This document shows, in pieces, positions 25,153 to 32,936 of a stretch of DNA of 38,224 nt (its first letter is position 1; each line of letters starts with the position of its first letter). Source of the DNA: JAAUTS01 sp034440395. GTDB lineage: Bacteria; Verrucomicrobiota; Verrucomicrobiia; Methylacidiphilales; JAAUTS01. Where the stretch lies: NCBI GenBank assembly GCA_034440395.1, contig JAWXBW010000035.1, positions 1 through 38,224 on the forward strand. The letters are read 5' to 3'. The translations under genes and the position numbers were made by a program. The notes below the pieces were generated by a model. The model did no database searches, was not told the DNA's origin, and saw only the letters and a program-made list of their open reading frames with translations.

Positions 25153-25845
25153 ATGAACCATCAGCACCTACGAGAAGAATGCTACGAGGCTAACCTCCTT
25201 CTGCCTAAAACAGGCTTGGTCGATCTAACCTTTGGTAACGTTAGTGTGCTGGATCGTGGTGCAGGTATTTTTGCCATCAAACCCAGTGGTGTGGACTACG
25301 CTTCCCTCAAGCCTGAGCACATGGTTTTGCTTGATTTGGAAGGCCGCCACGTGGAAGGCGATCTCAAACCGTCCTCGGACACGCCGACCCACCGTCGCCT
25401 GTTTCTAGCCTTCCCGAAAATACGCTCCGTCGTTCACACCCATTCACGCTGTGCCGTGGCCTTTGCACAAGCGGGGCGGGGAATCCCGTGTTTCGGCACC
25501 ACCCATGCCGACTACTTTCATGGAGAAATTCCCGTTACGCGCCGCATGACCCCCGAGGAAATAGAAGGTGCTTATGAATGGGAGACAGGCAACGTTATTG
25601 TCGAACGCCTCCGGCAAATGAACCCTGAGGAAATGCCTGCCGTGCTTGTGCATAACCACGGCCCCTTCGTCTGGGCAGAGGGCGGAGCTAAGGCCATTGA
25701 GGTGGCTCAAGCCTTGGAAATCGTAGCCGACATGGCTTTAAAAACCTTGCAAGCTCAACCCGATGCTAAACTCATCCAGCCAGAGCTGTTGAAGAAACAC
25801 TTCACCCGCAAACACGGGCCGAGCTCTTATTACGGCCAAGCCTGA
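25153..25845 (+). CDS. araD: L-ribulose-5-phosphate 4-epimerase
   Basis: Zinc-dependent class II aldolase-fold enzyme that makes D-xylulose 5-phosphate, linking arabinose to the pentose phosphate pathway. 230 residues, matching E. coli AraD. Zinc ligands His95 and His97 lie in VVHTHSRCA and the third is His169 in VHNHGPFVW. Other landmarks are LTFGNVS, IKPSGVDY, Asp76 in PSSDTPTHR, and GTTHADYFHGEIPVTR. It ends the araBAD operon. The 3D-domain gene converges on it with a 20-base gap and no evident terminator hairpin. Confidence 0.96.
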   Translation: MNHQHLREECYEANLLLPKTGLVDLTFGNVSVLDRGAGIFAIKPSGVDYASLKPEHMVLLDLEGRHVEGDLKPSSDTPTHRRLFLAFPKIRSVVHTHSRCAVAFAQAGRGIPCFGTTHADYFHGEIPVTRRMTPEEIEGAYEWETGNVIVERLRQMNPEEMPAVLVHNHGPFVWAEGGAKAIEVAQALEIVADMALKTLQAQPDAKLIQPELLKKHFTRKHGPSSYYGQA

Positions 25846-25865
25846 ATAGTTTAGCGTTACGTTCT

Positions 25866-26351
25866 TTAATATACAGCCGCACCGAGACGAAGAACTTTTA
25901 CCTCTGCAAAGGCTGAGTTGTTACGGGCAAAATGAAGAGCATCCTCCCGATTATCGAAAAATAAATCCACCACAGGATAAGGGACTCCACGTTTGCGTGA
26001 AGCTACCCGTTGCACGACATGGGAACCAGTATCCTTGACGACGCGGCGACCCACCCCTTTAATTTCGATTAAAGAACCGTAGGGGATGACCCGAGGATCG
26101 GCTGCAACGGACACGCCCGAAACCAGTTTTTGACCCGTTGAGCTCACATGCTTCCTTGTCCAGTAGTCAGACCCTGCACCCTTAGCCCAATACGTGGTCA
26201 ACGTCACCGTAAAGGCCTTGCCTTTACCCTTGCCTAGAGCTTTTTGCGCTTTGACCTTAGACGCCTCATAGCGACCCATACCTGCTTCAACTGCAATTGT
26301 TCCAACGGCTAGAACCAGTGCAACAGTAATGACTATTCCTATTTTCTTCAT
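25866..26351 (-). CDS. Secreted 3D-domain protein (RlpA/MltA-like double-psi beta-barrel)
   Basis: 161 residues from the ATG at 26351, chosen because AGGA lies 5-6 bases upstream and a clean signal peptide follows (MKKIGIVITVALVLAVGTI, cut near VEAG). The C-terminal 3D domain runs VSVAADPRVIPYGSLIEI, VVKDTGSHV and VVDLFFDN, with the three aspartates that name the family. Such domains act on or bind peptidoglycan, often as lytic transglycosylases (compare MltA and Rpf/YabE proteins). The basic KGKGKAF linker is unusual. It is exported to the periplasm or beyond. No partner genes are next to it. Confidence 0.8.
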   Translation of the reverse strand: MKKIGIVITVALVLAVGTIAVEAGMGRYEASKVKAQKALGKGKGKAFTVTLTTYWAKGAGSDYWTRKHVSSTGQKLVSGVSVAADPRVIPYGSLIEIKGVGRRVVKDTGSHVVQRVASRKRGVPYPVVDLFFDNREDALHFARNNSAFAEVKVLRLGAAVY

Positions 26352-26552
26352 AAGTCCTATGAAATATAGGGATAAATGCTGTAGGTACAAATAATTTCGC
26401 AATTTTTACTAATTTAAGAATCAATATCTGTAGCTAACAAACTCCGCCCCTAATGCTTAGCCCGTATTGAGACAATGTGGCACAGCACCTTACTTTAGGC
26501 TTCGGTGTCCCTAAATCTTGAGCTTTCTCTACTTCCCCTTAGCCTTACGCTC

Positions 26553-28280
26553 ATGACTAAAAATGATGTCGCCGCTATTCTCGAAGAAATCGGGAACCTG
26601 CTTGAACTGAAGGGGGAGAATCCATTTAAGTCGCGGGCTTATTTTAATGGCGCACGCACTCTGCAAACTTTAGCCGAAGATCTCGGTGTTTTAGTGCGAG
26701 AGAAACGTCTGGGTGAGTTACCTGGGATAGGGGATGCTTTACAGCAGAAAATCACTCTGCTCGTGGAGACAGGGTCACTGCCCTTTTATGATGAACTGAA
26801 GGCCAGTTTTCCCGCCGCTATTTTAGAATTACTAGACATTCCTGGGCTTGGACAAAAAAAACTAAAGGTGCTCTATGCTGAGTTATTGATAGATAATGTG
26901 GATGCGTTGGAGGCGGCATGTTTAGATGGACGCATTGCGGGGCTGACTGGCATGGGAGAAAAAACAGCGGCCAATATTCTAGCGGGTATTATGCAACGGA
27001 AGAAGTATGCGGGTCTGCATCGTTATGGGGAGATTATTGAACAAGCACAAGATTTGCTTGATTGGTTACGAGGTCATCCCGACATTCTGAGGTTAAGTTT
27101 AGCGGGAAGTATTAGACGCGCTAAGGAAATCGTGAAGGATATCGACTTGATTGGTTCCTCCGCGGATCCTGCGGCGGTCATGGCAGATTTCATCTTACAT
27201 CCTGAGATTGAGCGAGTGCTGAGTCATGGAAGCAGTAAAAGCAGCGTCTTATTTAAGGGGGGTGTTCAGTGCGATCTGCGGCTGGTGGCGGACGCCGATT
27301 TCGCTTATGCCTTACATCATTTCACGGGCAGTAAAGAGCATAATGTGGCCTTGCGCCAGTGGGCGATTTCTCTGGGTTATAAATTAAGTGAGTATGGTTT
27401 AGTGGCTGAATCAGCAGGAGCACCTACACTGACTTGTCGCACGGAAGCAGAGATATTCAGAGCCTTAGATCTAGAGGACATTGCGCCTGAACTTAGAGAA
27501 AACCTAGGGGAGCTGGAGGCGGCGGAGAAAGGGCTACTACCACGTTTAATCGAGTGGTCTGATCTCAAAGGCTGTTTCCATAATCACACCACAGCTAGTG
27601 ATGGAAAAAATACCCTACGGCAAATGGCGGAGGCCGCGGCATCGATTGGCTTAGATTATTTCGGGATATCAGATCATTCAAAATCTTCCGTCCACGTAAA
27701 TGGACTTAGTGAGGAACAGCTCTTACAGCAAGTGGCAGAAATTCGCTTGCTCAACAAGGAGCTAGACGACATACATGTCTTCGCTGGAGTCGAATGCGAC
27801 ATCCTCAAAGATGGCTCTTTGGATTATGAAGATGCTATCTTGTCGCAGTTAGATTATGTGGTGGCCTCGGTTCATTCGTCCTTTAACTTGAGTGAAGGTG
27901 AGATGACAAAACGCATCTGCCGGGCGATGGAAAATCCCCATGTGACCATGCTCGGGCACCTATCAGGACGGCTGTTACTCCTACGTAACGCCTATGCGTT
28001 GAATATCCCTGACGTTTTGAAAGTAGCGGCAGAAACGGGAACATGGATCGAATTGAATTGTAGCACCTATCGTTTCGACATGGACTGGCGTTGGTGGCAC
28101 CAAGCGAGAGATCTGGGAGTAAAATGTGTGATCAACCCAGACGCCCATTCCGTCCAGCAAATCGGCAACATCAAGCTCGGCGCTCAGATTGCCCGCAAAG
28201 GTTGGCTCCGTAAACAAGACGTGGTGAATTGTCTAGATCTAGACGCCATTAAAAATGCTTTAAAGAAACCTAAACTTTAG
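26553..28280 (+). CDS. polX: Family X DNA polymerase with PHP domain (PolX)
   Basis: Gap-filling repair polymerase with a C-terminal PHP phosphoesterase (3'-5' exonuclease/AP endonuclease in characterised PolX). 575 residues from the ATG at 26553; a GTG at 26505 is possible but adds non-conserved residues. Order: N-terminal 8-kDa and helix-hairpin-helix region (PFKSRAYFNGARTL, LPGIGDALQQKI, IPGLGQKKLKVL, LTGMGEKTAANIL), polymerase palm (AGSIRRAKEIVKDIDLIG with the Asp-Ile-Asp pair, and QCDLRLV for the third Asp), then PHP (CFHNHTTASDG, ISDHSKS, GVECDIL, HSSFNLSEG, LGHLSGRLL, NPDAHSVQQIGN). All the metal-site blocks are present, so both activities are likely retained. Confidence 0.94.
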   Translation: MTKNDVAAILEEIGNLLELKGENPFKSRAYFNGARTLQTLAEDLGVLVREKRLGELPGIGDALQQKITLLVETGSLPFYDELKASFPAAILELLDIPGLGQKKLKVLYAELLIDNVDALEAACLDGRIAGLTGMGEKTAANILAGIMQRKKYAGLHRYGEIIEQAQDLLDWLRGHPDILRLSLAGSIRRAKEIVKDIDLIGSSADPAAVMADFILHPEIERVLSHGSSKSSVLFKGGVQCDLRLVADADFAYALHHFTGSKEHNVALRQWAISLGYKLSEYGLVAESAGAPTLTCRTEAEIFRALDLEDIAPELRENLGELEAAEKGLLPRLIEWSDLKGCFHNHTTASDGKNTLRQMAEAAASIGLDYFGISDHSKSSVHVNGLSEEQLLQQVAEIRLLNKELDDIHVFAGVECDILKDGSLDYEDAILSQLDYVVASVHSSFNLSEGEMTKRICRAMENPHVTMLGHLSGRLLLLRNAYALNIPDVLKVAAETGTWIELNCSTYRFDMDWRWWHQARDLGVKCVINPDAHSVQQIGNIKLGAQIARKGWLRKQDVVNCLDLDAIKNALKKPKL

Positions 28281-28328
28281 GAAGAAGATTAAGCCTAGAT
28301 GTTATTAAATTTAAAGGCGGCATGACTG

Positions 28329-28357
28329 TTGCATCTTTCCCCGTTTTACGTTTAAAT
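28329..28357 (+). promoter_or_regulatory. Candidate promoter of the C4 zinc-ribbon gene (near-leaderless)
   Basis: TTGCAT (28329-28334), a 17-base spacer and TTAAAT (28352-28357) lie 8 bases before the ATG at 28366. No Shine-Dalgarno sequence is present, so a leader of two or three bases is implied. Confidence 0.4.
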
Positions 28358-28365
28358 CTCTCAAC

Positions 28366-29073
28366 ATGTTACCTGTTCTGCAAAGTCTCCTCATCTTACA
28401 AGATCGCGATGTTAAACTGCGCCGCACAGAAAAAGAGTTGGCGCATCTTCCCATAGAGGAAAAAGCTATTGGAGATAAATTACACGCTCAGCTGACAGAA
28501 TTTAGCGCCCTAAAATTACGCACGCAACACCTCGAAAGTGAGCGAAAGGATTTAGACAATCAAGTTTTAGCTAAAAAAACTAGTATCGCTAAATACAAGG
28601 CTCAACAATTCGAAACGCGTAACAACGACCAGTTTCAAGCACTCAATACCGAAATTGATCGGGCGGAAAAATCTATTATTTTATTGGAAGACCAAGAGCT
28701 AGAGCTGATGGAAAAGTATGAGCTAGCGCAAAAAGACGTAGCGACAGAATCTGTTCGAGTTAAAGAATTTGAAAAAGCGGCACTGACCCGTAAAGCGGAC
28801 TTGTCTTTAAAAAAGACATCCCTTGAAACCCTCAAACAGCAGGCGGAAAAAGAAGCGGCGGAACTAGCCTCCCAGATAGATCCGATTGAAGTTGGAAAGT
28901 ACAGACGGCTCTTAGCAAGTAAAGGTGACGTAGCCATTGTGCCCGTGGAAAATGGAGCAAACTGCGGAGGCTGCCACATGAAGCTGACCCAGCAAACCGT
29001 CCATAATGCTAAAGCTGCCGTTAAGCTAGCCACCTGCGAGAACTGCGGACGTTTCGTCTATTGGGTGGCTTGA
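28366..29073 (+). CDS. Coiled-coil protein with C4-type zinc ribbon
   Basis: 235 residues. Residues about 10-180 form a long charged helix with heptad-like leucines (LQSLLILQDRDVKLRRTEKEL, AEKSIILLEDQELELMEKYE), a likely antiparallel coiled coil. The C-terminus is a zinc ribbon with two pairs of cysteines, CGGC (about 210-213) and CENC (about 228-231). This is the layout of the conserved C4-type zinc-ribbon/CT398-like family (PF02591 type), thought to act as a scaffold; a Chlamydia member binds flagellar and type III secretion parts. It is the first of several plus-strand genes leading to mqnD. Confidence 0.85.
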   Translation: MLPVLQSLLILQDRDVKLRRTEKELAHLPIEEKAIGDKLHAQLTEFSALKLRTQHLESERKDLDNQVLAKKTSIAKYKAQQFETRNNDQFQALNTEIDRAEKSIILLEDQELELMEKYELAQKDVATESVRVKEFEKAALTRKADLSLKKTSLETLKQQAEKEAAELASQIDPIEVGKYRRLLASKGDVAIVPVENGANCGGCHMKLTQQTVHNAKAAVKLATCENCGRFVYWVA

Positions 29074-29179
29074 TCAGATTTGTTTAATTTGCCTTCACGG
29101 CATTAAAAGGGAAGTAGTTAAGCAGAACCGAACTCTTTTGTTCTCAAGATTTATTTTCCACCACCTTTTAATTTTATGA

Positions 29180-29185
29180 TATACT
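29180..29185 (+). promoter_or_regulatory. Extended -10-like element, leaderless start of the 75-residue gene
   Basis: TATACT (29180-29185), within TATGATATACT, ends 6 bases before the ATG at 29192. Transcription would begin at or next to the start codon. The -35 region is poor. Confidence 0.4.
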
Positions 29186-29191
29186 AACGCA

Positions 29192-29419
29192 ATGTTTGAG
29201 CATAAGTCATTACGACAGGCCGCTGCGGCTAAAATCAAAGCTAGGCCTTCCAGTTATAAAGTTTGTGAAAGTTGCGGCTCAATCGTAGCGCGTAGAACTT
29301 CGACTTGTCCTAATTGCTTCGGCTACCGTTTTGATGGAAAGTCAAAATCCGTCTGTTCTCAGGCCGAAGCACTCGCCCTACGTAGCCCGTTATCTATCCA
29401 GCAGGAAGACTACGTTTGA
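29192..29419 (+). CDS. Small zinc-ribbon protein
   Basis: 75 residues. A zinc ribbon is formed by CESCGS (about 24-29) and CPNCFGYRFDG (about 38-48), preceded by a basic helix (SLRQAAAAKIKARPSS) and followed by an acidic tail. I do not recognise a named family. It lies 21 bases upstream of mqnD and after the C4 zinc-ribbon gene, so it may share a transcript with mqnD. Nucleic-acid or protein binding is a guess from the fold. Confidence 0.75.
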   Translation: MFEHKSLRQAAAAKIKARPSSYKVCESCGSIVARRTSTCPNCFGYRFDGKSKSVCSQAEALALRSPLSIQQEDYV

Positions 29420-29440
29420 GCCATTTCACGCCATTAAGTC

Positions 29441-30283
29441 ATGAAAAAAATTTCCCTCGGCCATAGTCCTGATCCTGATGATGCCTTTATGTTTTACGCC
29501 ATGGCGGCTCACCTTATCCCGTTGGGGGATTATGAATTCGAGCATATTTTACAAGACATCCAGACCTTAAACGAACGGGCGCGCCGCTGTGAGCTGGACG
29601 TGACGGCCGTATCCATCCACGCCTATGCCTACATGACGCAGGACTATGCTTTGATGCGTTGCGGTGCGAGCATGGGTGATAATTATGGACCCATGCTGGT
29701 AGCGGGTCATTTTATCACAAAAGAGGAGGTGGCAGGGAAAAAAATAGCCATTCCAGGTCTGCTAACGAGCGCCAGCCTTTCTTTGCAACTCTATTTAGGA
29801 AAGAAATTAGAAGAACTGAATGTGGTGGTGGTTCCCTTTGATCAAATTTTCGACGCCTTAAAACGAGGCGAGGCTGAAGTTGGCTTACTCATCCATGAGG
29901 GTCAACTTACCTATAAATCAGAGGGTTTTGTTTTATGCGAAGACTTAGGCCAATGGTGGTTCCGTGAAACGAATGGCCTACCCCTGCCCCTAGGTGGAAA
30001 TGTGGTGCGCCGCGAGTTAGGGGAAAAAGTTATGGCGGAAGTGACGGATATTGTGGAAGCGAGTATCCGCTTTGGTTTAGAGAATCGGCACGCAGGGGTG
30101 GAGCACTCTTTGCCTCTGGGTCGAGGCTTAGATCATGCTATGGCGGATCGTTTTATCGGCATGTATGTCAATGAACTGACGGTGGATTACGGCGAACGCG
30201 GCCAGCGCGCCGTGCGAGAGTTTCTGAAGCGTGGGCATGAAGCAGGGATTTTACCTGCAGCCGTAGAAGTGGCTTTTATCTAA
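29441..30283 (+). CDS. mqnD: 1,4-dihydroxy-6-naphthoate synthase (MqnD)
   Basis: Converts cyclic dehypoxanthine futalosine to 1,4-dihydroxy-6-naphthoate in the futalosine route to menaquinone. It has 280 residues, the usual length. The substrate-binding-protein-like fold opens with LGHSPDPDDAFMFYAM, followed by DIQTLNERAR, VSIHAYAYM, YGPMLVA, IPGLLTSASL, EVGLLIHEGQLTY and LGQWWFRETNGLPLPLG, all typical of MqnD rather than MqnA. Other futalosine genes are not in the window. A CAP-domain gene starts 8 bases downstream. Confidence 0.93.
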   Translation: MKKISLGHSPDPDDAFMFYAMAAHLIPLGDYEFEHILQDIQTLNERARRCELDVTAVSIHAYAYMTQDYALMRCGASMGDNYGPMLVAGHFITKEEVAGKKIAIPGLLTSASLSLQLYLGKKLEELNVVVVPFDQIFDALKRGEAEVGLLIHEGQLTYKSEGFVLCEDLGQWWFRETNGLPLPLGGNVVRRELGEKVMAEVTDIVEASIRFGLENRHAGVEHSLPLGRGLDHAMADRFIGMYVNELTVDYGERGQRAVREFLKRGHEAGILPAAVEVAFI

Positions 30284-30290
30284 GAATCTG

Positions 30291-30749
30291 ATGAAAAAAA
30301 ATTTTAATTTATTATCTGTATTTCTACTAGGACTTTTTTGGGGCTCAACCTTGCAGGCAGCCCCTGATGATCCGGGGTTAACGAAGCTGATGGAATTAAT
30401 TAATGTTGAGCGCGTGGCTCTGCAAAAAGCTCCGTTAGAAATAGCCCCTGAATTGATGGGCTTGGCCTGGGAATGGTCTTACCGCATTTCTCAAGAGAAA
30501 AGACTTTCTCATCGAAAAAACTTACTTGAGCTGTGTGAAAAATATGATTACCGCTTTATGAATGAAAACTTGCACTTAAATTTGACTGGCGAGTTTGAAC
30601 CAGAAAAAGTGGTAGCAAGTTGGATGAATAGCCCCGCTCATAAACGTAACCTTTTAGAAGACAAAATTAAAATAATGGGAGTAGGTTATTCTAGGGGCGT
30701 AGACGGAAACCTCTTTGTTGTATTCAACGGTGCCGCTAGGGTGAAGTAG
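30291..30749 (+). CDS. Exported CAP (SCP/PR1)-domain protein
   Basis: 152 residues with a signal peptide (MKKNFNLLSVFLLGLFWGST, cut near LQAAP). The CAP domain follows: ELINVERVALQKAPLEIAPEL at its start, LAWEWSYRIS, SHRKN with a His, NENLHLN with the Glu, and ASWMNSPAHKRNLLED with the second conserved His. The end is short (VGYSRGVDGNLFVVFNG). Bacterial CAP proteins are secreted; their activity is uncertain. It starts 8 bases after mqnD and is probably co-transcribed with it by proximity only. Confidence 0.87.
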   Translation: MKKNFNLLSVFLLGLFWGSTLQAAPDDPGLTKLMELINVERVALQKAPLEIAPELMGLAWEWSYRISQEKRLSHRKNLLELCEKYDYRFMNENLHLNLTGEFEPEKVVASWMNSPAHKRNLLEDKIKIMGVGYSRGVDGNLFVVFNGAARVK

Positions 30750-30765
30750 AAAACTTAGAATTCCT

Positions 30766-31533
30766 TTAACGAATCACGCCGCGTTGGCTGTTATTTACGA
30801 AGTTGATCAAGTTTTGCACGTGCGGTGAATCAGGAAATTCTTCGGTTAAGGCTTGCATTGCCTGACTTGTGTTAAGTTTAGGATCGCAGAATTTTTTAAA
30901 GGCGGCGCGGATGGTTTGAATATCCTCATCCGAAAAGTTGCGACGCTGCAATCCAACTAAATTAACCGCACTGATTTCCGCAGGGTTTCCATCCGCAATA
31001 AAGTAAGGAGGAACATCCTTAACGATCTTCGTGCACCCCCCCACGAGGGAATGTTGACCAATACGACAAAACTGGTGCACGGCAGCTAATCCGCTGATAA
31101 TGGCGTAATCCTCTACAATGACATGCCCAGCTAAGGTTCCATTATTAGAAAGTATACAATAGTTTCCAACTTCACAGTTATGGGCAACATGGCTGTAAGT
31201 CAGGAAAAGGTTATGGGAACCAATAATCGTTTTTTCTCCCGGAGCGGTGCCGCGGTTGACCGTGACAAATTCACGGAATTCATTGTCTTCTCCGACTTCC
31301 AGTAATGTGGGTTCGCCCGTATATTTGAGGTCTTGGGTTTTATTTCCGATGGAGCAAAAAGGGTGAAAAATATTACGCGCTCCGAAGGAAGAGGGCCCTT
31401 GAAGGCTGACATGGTGGGTGAGATGACAGCCGGATGCGAGGGTCACGCCTCCGCCGATGATGCAGTAGGGACCTATTTCTAAGTCCTTAGCTAAGGTAGC
31501 AGCGGGTGAGATAATGGCGGTGTGGTGGATCAT
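30766..31533 (-). CDS. lpxA: UDP-N-acetylglucosamine O-acyltransferase (LpxA)
   Basis: First committed acyl transfer of lipid A synthesis: adds a 3-hydroxyacyl group from ACP to UDP-GlcNAc. 255 residues. A left-handed beta-helix of hexapeptide repeats starts at residue 3 (IHHTAIISPAATLAKD). Catalytic His118, with His115, lies in TYSHVAHNCEVGN, and LSNNGTLAGHVIVEDYAIISG and VHQFCRIG follow; the C-terminal helical part begins at about 190. It begins 15 bases after lpxC-fabZ on the minus strand, forming an lpxC/fabZ-lpxA unit. Confidence 0.96.
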   Translation of the reverse strand: MIHHTAIISPAATLAKDLEIGPYCIIGGGVTLASGCHLTHHVSLQGPSSFGARNIFHPFCSIGNKTQDLKYTGEPTLLEVGEDNEFREFVTVNRGTAPGEKTIIGSHNLFLTYSHVAHNCEVGNYCILSNNGTLAGHVIVEDYAIISGLAAVHQFCRIGQHSLVGGCTKIVKDVPPYFIADGNPAEISAVNLVGLQRRNFSDEDIQTIRAAFKKFCDPKLNTSQAMQALTEEFPDSPHVQNLINFVNNSQRGVIR

Positions 31534-31548
31534 GTGTAGGCAAGAATA

Positions 31549-32880
31549 TTACATGATAGCAAAGGTCATTTCCCCTTCGGAAACGACTTCGCCATTGACG
31601 GTGCATTGGCCCACAGCTTTGCCGATTTTACCGCGCGATTTGACTAACTCCACTTGAATGATCATGGTGTCACCAGGCATAACCGGCCGGCGGAATTTAA
31701 TGTTATCTGCACTCATGAAGAAGCCTAAGCGTCCCGCATTCTCCGCTTTACGAAGTAGTAGAATACTGGCGACTTGAGCCATAGCTTCGATTTGTAGAAC
31801 GCCCGGCATGACAGGATGGCCGGGGAAGTGGCCTTGGAAATATGGTTCGTTAATGGTAACGGCTTTGGCTCCCGTCGCGCGGGTGGCGCCTTCAAACTTT
31901 AGGATACGATCCACCATGAGGAAGGGATATCGATGTGGCAGAATGCGCATCACCTGGTTCACGTCAAGGGCACCTTCCCCGACGGGGATATTTTCCACAG
32001 GCATGAGTTGATTCAAGTATTTACGGTAGTTGCGGGTGAGAGCCTTAGCGAAATCTGTATTGAGGCTGTGACTTGGTTTTGCACAGATAATGTGTCCTTT
32101 AACACGAACCGGGAAAAGGGCTAAGTCACCTATAATATCGAGCACTTTATGGCGGACGAATTCATCAGTAAAGCGCATGGGTTCTTTGCTCAGAACACTT
32201 TCGCCACGGATGACGATGGCGTTTTCTAAGCTGCCTCCCTTGATCAGACCTTTATCTAGGAGAGCTTGCACTTCTTCGTAAAATACAAAGGTGCGAGCCT
32301 TAGCGATTTCTTTTTTATAAATCTCTGGAGTGATTTCTTGGCTAAAATACTGCGTATGAAAGCCCGTGTGATTGGCGTTGGTGCACGTAATTTTAAAACC
32401 ATCATCTGGAATGGCAATCATGAATGAGCCGTCCTTACCTTCAACGCAGATGGGTTCCTTAATCTCGAAGTACGAGCGGGCAGCTTCAAGTTCTTTGCGG
32501 CCAGCTTTTTCTACGAGTTGCACGTAGGGATCAGCACTGCCGTCGCCGATCGGGGGCTCGTTCGAGTCCATAGTGATATAGGCATTGTCAATGTCGAGGC
32601 CTCTTAGAGCAGAGAGGAGGTGCTCGATCGTATGAATTTTTACGGAGCCTTCTGAAATGGTAGTGGCACGCTCAACTTGTTTAACATGATCAGCCAGAGC
32701 ATGCACGGTGGGCTCGTCAGGAAGGTCGGTCCGCTTAAAGACGTAGCCCGTGTCGGCGGGAGCCGGTTTGATGGTTAAATTAACGGTGCTAGCCGTGTGT
32801 AGGGTGGAACCCATGATGGAGGCTTCACGTTCGAGAGTTGTTTGATAGGTCACTGGCATAGTCTTTTGTAGCACGCTCAT
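31549..32880 (-). CDS. lpxC/fabZ: Bifunctional LpxC-FabZ fusion
   Basis: 443 residues from the ATG at 32880 (a TTG lies 6 bases upstream). The N-terminal 300 or so residues are UDP-3-O-acyl-GlcNAc deacetylase, whose zinc site is His83 in KIHTIEHLLSAL with Glu86, plus His244 and Asp248 in VRHKVLDIIGDL; PSHSLN supplies a further conserved His. The usual GIGLHTG opening is altered to MGSTLHTAS. The last 135 or so residues are 3-hydroxyacyl-ACP dehydratase FabZ (ILPHRYPFLMVDRI, GHFPGHPVMPGVLQIEAMAQ with the catalytic His and Glu365). One chain thus serves lipid A and fatty acid synthesis. Such fusions occur in Bacteroidota and Verrucomicrobiota relatives. lpxA follows 15 bases later. Confidence 0.95.
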   Translation of the reverse strand: MSVLQKTMPVTYQTTLEREASIMGSTLHTASTVNLTIKPAPADTGYVFKRTDLPDEPTVHALADHVKQVERATTISEGSVKIHTIEHLLSALRGLDIDNAYITMDSNEPPIGDGSADPYVQLVEKAGRKELEAARSYFEIKEPICVEGKDGSFMIAIPDDGFKITCTNANHTGFHTQYFSQEITPEIYKKEIAKARTFVFYEEVQALLDKGLIKGGSLENAIVIRGESVLSKEPMRFTDEFVRHKVLDIIGDLALFPVRVKGHIICAKPSHSLNTDFAKALTRNYRKYLNQLMPVENIPVGEGALDVNQVMRILPHRYPFLMVDRILKFEGATRATGAKAVTINEPYFQGHFPGHPVMPGVLQIEAMAQVASILLLRKAENAGRLGFFMSADNIKFRRPVMPGDTMIIQVELVKSRGKIGKAVGQCTVNGEVVSEGEMTFAIM

Positions 32881-32936
32881 TTTCAAGTTGGCAAGAGAGC
32901 TATTTCAAGCCAAGAATTCTTCTCGTGCCTAATTCT

